Both the position numbers and the translations under genes were made by a program. Of a stretch of DNA of 39,114 nucleotides, positions 33,898 to 39,114 are shown in pieces. Positions within the stretch are counted from its first letter, which is position 1. Every line of letters starts with the position of its first letter. The DNA comes from an uncultured Bacteroidota bacterium (lineage in GTDB: Bacteria; Bacteroidota; Bacteroidia; Chitinophagales; Chitinophagaceae), in the NCBI GenBank assembly GCA_903851465.1, contig CAINOI010000029.1, positions 1 to 39,114 of the forward strand, read 5' to 3'. The notes beneath the pieces were generated by a model that worked only from the letters and a program-made list of their open reading frames with translations, had not been told where the DNA came from and did no database searches.

Positions 33898-34986
33898 ATG
33901 AACCAAGACATCAGAAAACCAATTATAGGCTTTAGTTGTGGAGATTTAAACGGCATTGGCCTTGAATTAATCATCAAATCATTGTCTGATAGTCGACTAC
34001 TTGACTTTATGGTACCCGTTATTTTTGCAAATCATAAAGCAATTCTTTTTTATAGTAAAGGCATCCCAGATTTTCAAATGCAATTTTCAACCGCACCAGA
34101 TCTTGACAAGTTAAATCCGAAACAAGTGAACTTGATTCAATGTTGGGAGGAGGAAGCCGCCATTCAACCAGGTGAACTAACAGAAATTGGTGGAAAATAT
34201 GCATTGATTTCTTTAGAAAAAGCAGTTGCTGCATTAAAAAATAATAAAATTGATGGTTTAGTGACTGCACCAATTCATAAAAAAAATATCCAGTCAGCTA
34301 ACTTTAATTTTAGTGGTCATACCCCTTATCTGCAACATGCCTTTGGGAATGTAGAAAATCTAATGTTATTGGTTGCCGAAAATTTAAGAATGGCCTTGGT
34401 CACTGAGCACCTCACTATTCAGGATATTGCACAACATATTACCAAGGATAAGATCAAGCAGAAATTACAAATTCTACATAGAAGTTTACAAAAAGATTTT
34501 GGTGTAGACAAGCCTCGTATTGCAGTATTGGCATTGAACCCACATGCAGGTGATGATGGCTTAATAGGTAAAGAAGAAATTGAAATCATCAAGCCCGCAA
34601 TTAAAGAAGCAAAGCAACAGATGTTGGTTTATGGACCCTATTCTGCAGATGCCTTTTTTGCAAGAGGACAACACGAAAAATTTGATGCGGTGTTGGCGAT
34701 GTACCACGACCAAGGCATGATCCCTTTCAAATCTTTGGCTTTTGGAGAAGGCGTGAATTTCACAGCTGGATTGCCGATAGTTAGAACAAGCCCAGACCAT
34801 GGCACAGCTTTTGATATCGCAGGTAAAGACAAGGCAGATGCTAGTTCATTTACAGCGAGTATATTTGAATGTATTAGGATCATTCATGCAAGACAAGGCT
34901 ATCGCGATATGCGCTTAAATCCATTGAAAAAAGTAAGTCACAAGATGTTCGCAGGCGCAGTTGATGAGCGCTTAGACGATAATTGA
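33898..34986 (+). CDS. pdxA: 4-hydroxythreonine-4-phosphate dehydrogenase PdxA
   Basis: Step of the DXP-dependent pyridoxal phosphate pathway that oxidises 4-phosphohydroxy-threonine. Three metal-binding His are seen: His171 in VTEHLTI, His216 in LNPHAGDDG and His270 in YHDQGMIP. SGHTPYL (139-145) and LPIVRTSPDHGTAFDIAGK complete the active-site signature. 362 aa from ATG 33898; a longer frame from TTG 33865 is rejected because the -7 box lies inside it. Convergent with the TPR-like gene. Confidence 0.95.
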   Translation: MNQDIRKPIIGFSCGDLNGIGLELIIKSLSDSRLLDFMVPVIFANHKAILFYSKGIPDFQMQFSTAPDLDKLNPKQVNLIQCWEEEAAIQPGELTEIGGKYALISLEKAVAALKNNKIDGLVTAPIHKKNIQSANFNFSGHTPYLQHAFGNVENLMLLVAENLRMALVTEHLTIQDIAQHITKDKIKQKLQILHRSLQKDFGVDKPRIAVLALNPHAGDDGLIGKEEIEIIKPAIKEAKQQMLVYGPYSADAFFARGQHEKFDAVLAMYHDQGMIPFKSLAFGEGVNFTAGLPIVRTSPDHGTAFDIAGKDKADASSFTASIFECIRIIHARQGYRDMRLNPLKKVSHKMFAGAVDERLDDN

Positions 34987-35034
34987 TCCAACAATTTAAT
35001 TGAATAGCGCTGTCATTAGACTACATAGACAAAT

Positions 35035-35661
35035 TTAAAAAGGGCATGCTTTTTTAAGTTCCATTAAAGTTTGAATACCCCAAGATGGATCAACTGAAGA
35101 CTTTAATGTTTGTGCATTTAAACACAGCTCTGCTTTTTGCATCAATGGCTTAGTCGCCTTGCATCCACCTCCAAATATAAATGGTATTTTTTCTTGGATA
35201 TTGGCTTCCAAAATGTAGGCTCTTGGATTATTGGGATTTAACTTCTTTGCCAAGCGTAATGCATTTCTAATTTTATCTTCATAGGACAACCACCTCATAG
35301 CTGGATTCACTGACATCTTTGCAGTATAAGCTAAACTCTCCGCACAATAGATTTCATCATTCTGTTCGATCAATTTTGCCCTACTTACCCATAATAAAGC
35401 AGCATTAGCAAGCTTATCCCTATCCCCCATTTTTAAAAGACACATTCTAGATTGGATCATTGCAGCATAATAAGGAATTAGCCAATTGGTTTTATCAACT
35501 GCATACAACTGCTCAAATTGGGTATATAATTTGGAATACGGAGGCATAGTATTTGTCTGATTGAATTGCAATACAGCAGCCTCCAAAACTTTAGCTTGGT
35601 TAGATACCTGTGCTTGAACTGGTAACTGTAATATGATAAACAGGACAATTAGGTTTCGCAT
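35035..35661 (-). CDS. Secreted TPR-like protein of unknown function
   Basis: 208 aa with a signal peptide (MRNLIVLFIILQLPVQAQ) and helical pairs suggesting degenerate tetratricopeptide-like repeats (LYTQFEQLYAVDKTNWLIPYYAAMIQSRM, ALRLAKKLNPNNPRAYILEANI). Near the C-terminus FIFGGGCKATKPLMQKAELCL followed by PSWGIQTL resembles a pattern seen in small secreted TPR proteins of Bacteroidota. ATG 35661 is used: it gives a clean signal peptide, whereas the longer frame to 35718 overlaps the upstream gene. It is the last gene of the ABC/LolA-like operon, 10 nt downstream. Function unknown. Confidence 0.72.
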   Translation of the reverse strand: MRNLIVLFIILQLPVQAQVSNQAKVLEAAVLQFNQTNTMPPYSKLYTQFEQLYAVDKTNWLIPYYAAMIQSRMCLLKMGDRDKLANAALLWVSRAKLIEQNDEIYCAESLAYTAKMSVNPAMRWLSYEDKIRNALRLAKKLNPNNPRAYILEANIQEKIPFIFGGGCKATKPLMQKAELCLNAQTLKSSVDPSWGIQTLMELKKACPF

Positions 35662-35671
35662 CCTACACAAT

Positions 35672-36358
35672 TTAAAACATTGAATTGGAAACACCTTGAT
35701 TGATGACATAATTGGCATAAGTAATCTCGATTGTGCCTTTTTTTTGCTTCAATGCTTTTTGTTTTGCTGCAGGATCCTCGTCTCCAAATTCTAAAGTAAT
35801 GCCGTTGGGTAATTTATAATCCTTGGTATTGAAGCCGAAAATAAGCTTACTAGGGAGACCGTAATTGGCATATTGCCCATATTCCATCGTTATTTCATAA
35901 GTGCCATTCTCTTTTGTTGTAGTAAAAGTCTTGTAGACTAAGGCATCCACTGGATCAATCCATAGTGTCGAAATCACCCAATCTAATTTTTCATCGGTTG
36001 GAATCAATTTTATAGCCTGCAATGACTTGCCTTTAAACATTTGAACACCAGATTCAATAGCGATATATTGCTTGTTGTTTAGTAAGGAATTGATGGTCAC
36101 AGACACGCCACCTTTTGGCAATAAGGAGATACCCCCTTCTTTTTTAACTTTCAATAAGTTTGGCTTCTTGAAATAAATCTTAACCTTGCCCAATGAAGCT
36201 TTGATAAATGCCACATCGGTTTTCATTACGCCAGTTGCCACATAATCATTGACCAGATTTAATTTCTTAGTCACTCTTTCAATCAATGCATTTGATTGAG
36301 CAAAGATGGACACCTGCATAAGTAGTATTCCTACAATAAGTAAACTCAATTTTTTCAT
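35672..36358 (-). CDS. LolA-like outer-membrane lipoprotein-sorting protein
   Basis: 228-aa exported protein: signal peptide (MKKLSLLIVGILLMQVSIFAQ), then ALIERVTKKLNLVNDYVATGVMKTD and an all-beta body with KVKIYFKKPNLLKVKKEGG, matching the start of LolA/LolB-type half-barrel lipid carriers (YxGxxKxxF..P..lr). It is longer than E. coli LolA and lies after an ABC permease, so it may accept lipid or lipoprotein from it. ATG 36358 is chosen; the longer frame begins at a TTG. Confidence 0.72.
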   Translation of the reverse strand: MKKLSLLIVGILLMQVSIFAQSNALIERVTKKLNLVNDYVATGVMKTDVAFIKASLGKVKIYFKKPNLLKVKKEGGISLLPKGGVSVTINSLLNNKQYIAIESGVQMFKGKSLQAIKLIPTDEKLDWVISTLWIDPVDALVYKTFTTTKENGTYEITMEYGQYANYGLPSKLIFGFNTKDYKLPNGITLEFGDEDPAAKQKALKQKKGTIEITYANYVINQGVSNSMF

Positions 36359-36394
36359 ACCTAACAAATTATATTATTTTAATTCAAGCTTAGA

Positions 36395-37270
36395 TTAGCT
36401 TAAAATATCTTTCTTTTTCATGATCCAAACAGAAGCCCCAACAAACAACCCAATATGTATGGTTAGAATGATAATTGAATTTTTAATTTTTGCTACATTT
36501 AAAATACTTCCAGTGATTGCATCGTTTGAATCATTCACCTGAATATCAAAAAATTCTTTCCAATTGTTCATATGAGTGGTAAACAAATAAGGTTTCACCA
36601 CATTGAATAAGGGGATGTTCAAGGTGCTTAGTATTGTGAAGAAAACAATTGCGCTAATGGTTGCTACAATAGGCCCAATTGAATTATTCGCCAAGCTAGA
36701 CATCAAGAACCCTAATGCTGCTACTGTTAATAAGGAGAAACTTGCAAAAACAAATGCACCCAGGTATCTCCAAAAAACATCTTGTTCTTGAATCAAGACT
36801 ACATAATTCGATTTCATTAGGAATAAATCATCGGTGCCAAAAATCCACATGCTCATAAAGAGTGCCAGAAAGGCCAACCAGATCAGTAACAAAATAGTGT
36901 ATATACTTGCGGCCACAAACTTAGCCAAGACCCACTGTGTTCTACTATAAGGTGTTGTAAATAATAACCTCAAAGTACCCAAATTCGCTTCGCCAGAAAG
37001 CATGTCAGCTGCAATCAAAGCCACTAATAGCGGCACATGCACAAGTAGCAATTGCAGTAAAATATAACAGATCAAATACCCGTTTAAGACTTTACCATCC
37101 ACCGTTAATGTGTCGTTTATATCTTTCATCAAAAATGCCGCATACGCTTCTCCATCTATTTTCAATCCCATTTGAATCACCAATATCAATGCAGCAATTG
37201 CTCCAAAAGCAATATAGGTTCTAGGCCTCTTGTAAATTTTAAAAAGTTCAATTTGAATGATGGGCCACAT
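36395..37270 (-). CDS. ABC-2-type transporter permease
   Basis: 291 aa with about six membrane segments (for example near 19-38, 66-90, 115-140, 180-205, 215-235 and 265-285). The start IIQIELFKIYKRPRTYIAF and GEANLGTLRLLFTTPYSRTQWVLAKF are hallmarks of ABC-2 exporters (the NatB-like group). It starts one base after the ATPase stop and is 36 nt before the LolA-like gene. Substrate unknown. Confidence 0.88.
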   Translation of the reverse strand: MWPIIQIELFKIYKRPRTYIAFGAIAALILVIQMGLKIDGEAYAAFLMKDINDTLTVDGKVLNGYLICYILLQLLLVHVPLLVALIAADMLSGEANLGTLRLLFTTPYSRTQWVLAKFVAASIYTILLLIWLAFLALFMSMWIFGTDDLFLMKSNYVVLIQEQDVFWRYLGAFVFASFSLLTVAALGFLMSSLANNSIGPIVATISAIVFFTILSTLNIPLFNVVKPYLFTTHMNNWKEFFDIQVNDSNDAITGSILNVAKIKNSIIILTIHIGLFVGASVWIMKKKDILS

Positions 37271-37271
37271 A

Positions 37272-38177
37272 TTAAAAAGTTGAAGTAAGTTGTAAAAAAT
37301 AATCTTCTAAGGAATTTTTTGCTTCTAATGAAACTAGGTCGATATTAGACGAAACGATAAAAGCATTCAATGCTGGGATTTCTAATTTAGGAATCGTTAA
37401 ATAAAGTCCCTCAGTTCGCTCCAATAAATTAGATTGATACACAGATGCTATTAATTTTTGTTTCGCATCTTGGTCATCCAAGGTCTTGATCTGCACAATG
37501 GTTTTGTTTGGATCCAATAAACTTGACTTTGGACCTTCTGCCATTTTTTTACCTTGATGGATAATTAATATATGACTCGCTATTTGTTCTATTTCTGAAA
37601 GTAAATGCGAGGAGACTAAAACTGTTTTACCCTGGTCTTTAGAAAGGGACTTGATTAGTTGACGAATGTCAGCAATACCCTGAGGATCCAAGCCATTGGT
37701 TGGTTCATCTAATATAATCAATTGAGGGTCGTGTAATAATGCAATACCAATCCCCAATCTTTGCTTCATACCCAATGAATAAGTTTGCACTTTGTCATTG
37801 GCCCTTGATAATAATCCTACCTGTGCTAAAGTCGCTTCAATTTTAGCAGCAGTAATTTTTTGCTTACGTAATTTTGCAAACAAGGTTAAATGTTCCTGTG
37901 CAGTTAAGTAAGGATATAAATCTGGACGCTCAATGACTGCACCAATTTGTTCTAAAATTGCTGAACGATTATCTGATAATGATTGGCCAAAAATTTCAAT
38001 ATGACCTTGGGTAGGGTGGATTAAGGAAAGCAACATGCGAATAGTGGTACTTTTTCCAGATCCGTTTTGGCCCAAAAAACCATAGACCTGACCTGCTTCT
38101 ACTTCAAAAGAAAGCTGGTCTACCGCCTTTAAGGCGCCAAAGCTTTTGCTTAATCCTTGTACTTTAATGACTGACAT
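37272..38177 (-). CDS. ABC transporter ATP-binding protein
   Basis: 301 aa. Walker A GQNGSGKST, Q-loop in IGAVIERPDLYPYLTAQEHL, signature YSLGMKQRLG, Walker B LIILDEPTNGLDP and switch His in SSHLLSEIEQ, in order. A C-terminal extension of about 80 aa, common in NatA-like exporters, follows. First gene of a four-gene run with the permease, the LolA-like protein and the TPR-like protein. The terminator at 38233-38258 insulates it from atpA upstream. Confidence 0.93.
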   Translation of the reverse strand: MSVIKVQGLSKSFGALKAVDQLSFEVEAGQVYGFLGQNGSGKSTTIRMLLSLIHPTQGHIEIFGQSLSDNRSAILEQIGAVIERPDLYPYLTAQEHLTLFAKLRKQKITAAKIEATLAQVGLLSRANDKVQTYSLGMKQRLGIGIALLHDPQLIILDEPTNGLDPQGIADIRQLIKSLSKDQGKTVLVSSHLLSEIEQIASHILIIHQGKKMAEGPKSSLLDPNKTIVQIKTLDDQDAKQKLIASVYQSNLLERTEGLYLTIPKLEIPALNAFIVSSNIDLVSLEAKNSLEDYFLQLTSTF

Positions 38178-38230
38178 AATACTATAACAATCAATAGAAT
38201 GATTTGTTGCGAATCCTTACTGCTATTCAC

Positions 38231-38258
38231 AAAAAAACCCCGAAAATTCGGGGTTTTT
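38231..38258 (-). terminator. Terminator after atpA
   Basis: A perfect 12-bp stem (38233-38244 with 38247-38258) read on the minus strand after atpA, with a run of seven T on that strand (38237-38231). The 2-nt loop means the inner pairs probably open. It ends about 17 nt after the atpA stop. Confidence 0.9.
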
Positions 38259-38275
38259 CATATTCAAGTATGCAC

Positions 38276-39114
38276 TTATTTGTATTGCGGAATTAAGCTA
38301 TTTGCTAATTCAACCATTTGCTTTAACCCATCTTCAGGTAAGTTACCTTTTTTGAATTCAGCCAATACATTTGGTAATTTATTAGACATCTCTAACATAA
38401 AATGTGCTTCAAAATCTTTCACGTTTTTAACCGCTACTTCTTTTAACAAACCTTGTGTTCCCAAGTAGATAATAGCTACTTGTTTTTCTACCGTAAACGG
38501 TGTGTACTGCGCTTGTTTCAAGATCTCTACGTTTCTTGCACCTTTATCAATTACATTCTTAGTTGCTGGATCTAAGTCACCACCAAATTTAGAGAAGGCT
38601 TCTAACTCACGGTATAATGCCTGGTCTAATTTTAATGTACCAGATACTTTTTTCATTGATTTAATCTGCGCGTTACCACCCACACGACTTACAGAAATAC
38701 CTACGTTGATCGCTGGACGAATACCTGCGTTGAACAAGTTACCTTCCAAGAAGATCTGACCGTCTGTAATTGAGATTACGTTGGTAGGGATATAGGCAGA
38801 TACGTCACCTGCTTGTGTTTCAATAATTGGCAATGCTGTCAATGATCCACCACCTTTCACCAAATGCTTGATAGAAGCTGGCAAGTCATTCATAGTCTTT
38901 GCAATTTCATCGTTTGCAATAACTTTTGCAGCTCTTTCTAACAAACGGCTATGTAAGTAGAATACGTCACCTGGATAAGCCTCACGACCTGGTGGACGAC
39001 GTAACAATAAAGATACTTCACGGTAAGCCACCGCTTGCTTTGATAAGTCATCAAATACAATCAATGCTGGTTTACCACAATCACGGAAGAACTCACCAAC
39101 TGCTGCACCCGCAA
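38276..39114 (-). CDS. atpA: ATP synthase F1 subunit alpha, C-terminal part
   Basis: The gene's 3' end is at 38276 and it runs off the window at 39114. The 278 residues present include [46 protein letters not shown] and the arginine-finger segment GISVSRVGG. The subunit is the non-catalytic alpha chain, whose Arg completes the catalytic sites of the F1 motor. The N-terminal half, including Walker A, is outside the window. The reading frame is open to the very last base, so this is a cut by the window edge, not a truncation. Confidence 0.96.
   Translation of the reverse strand, partial: AGAAVGEFFRDCGKPALIVFDDLSKQAVAYREVSLLLRRPPGREAYPGDVFYLHSRLLERAAKVIANDEIAKTMNDLPASIKHLVKGGGSLTALPIIETQAGDVSAYIPTNVISITDGQIFLEGNLFNAGIRPAINVGISVSRVGGNAQIKSMKKVSGTLKLDQALYRELEAFSKFGGDLDPATKNVIDKGARNVEILKQAQYTPFTVEKQVAIIYLGTQGLLKEVAVKNVKDFEAHFMLEMSNKLPNVLAEFKKGNLPEDGLKQMVELANSLIPQYK

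Noticed and set aside
1..39114. Mobile elements, CRISPR, rRNA or foreign islands
   Set aside because: No transposase or integrase frames, repeat-spacer arrays or rRNA-like stretches were seen, and base composition looks even across the window.

Overview
The window looks like a core-chromosome segment of a low-GC member of the Bacteroidota, most plausibly Chitinophagaceae. Supporting signs are a fused lpxC/fabZ gene, two adjacent clpP genes before clpX, a DUF3098 gene after ftsX, a single-gene DPP-IV-type S9 peptidase, an RprY-like orphan regulator, almost no Shine-Dalgarno sequences, and many Bacteroidota-type -7 boxes (TAnnTTTG) upstream of starts. I see no phage, insertion sequence, CRISPR array, plasmid origin or rRNA. 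No gene-free stretch exceeds about 215 bases.

Layout. 1-4551 (+): tRNA-Leu(UAG), trigger factor, a cluster of hairpins, then clpP1-clpP2-clpX and a 48-residue small protein (protein folding and degradation). 4601-6541 (-): a membrane-anchored helix-hairpin-helix protein, a PhnP-like metallo-hydrolase and a 90-residue unknown. 6674-11883 (+): an HD phosphohydrolase, lpxD, lpxC/fabZ, lpxA and a permease-less ABC ATPase (lipid A start plus fatty acid dehydration). 11893-13592 (-): alanine dehydrogenase and tsaE. 13662-18370 (+): a P1B copper-type ATPase, a compact RecQ and an OmpR-family regulator. 18392-24304 (-): leuS, a secreted dipeptidyl peptidase and ruvB. 24470-28673 (+): ftsX, DUF3098, uppP, an Atg22-like transporter and a metallo-hydrolase. 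28743-30474 (-): a DUF3108 protein and a flippase-like membrane protein. Then ruvC (+), HIT protein, greA, a 2-hydroxyacid dehydrogenase and rsmA (-), and pdxA (+). 35035-38177 (-): an ABC ATPase, its permease, a LolA-like periplasmic protein and a TPR-like secreted protein. The window ends inside atpA (-).

Most genes are housekeeping. The parts with most room for something new are the ABC/LolA-like/TPR-like operon; the paired catalytically intact but divergent ClpP subunits with a co-transcribed small protein; two perfect but mutually exclusive 17-bp hairpins between tig and clpP; and a recurrent arrangement in which the -7 box ends only 4-6 nt before the start codon, suggesting leaderless or near-leaderless mRNAs. 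Several starts are corrected from the longest open frame because the longer form would begin at a TTG/GTG inside or upstream of a promoter box. All assignments come from reading motifs by eye; no database search was run.
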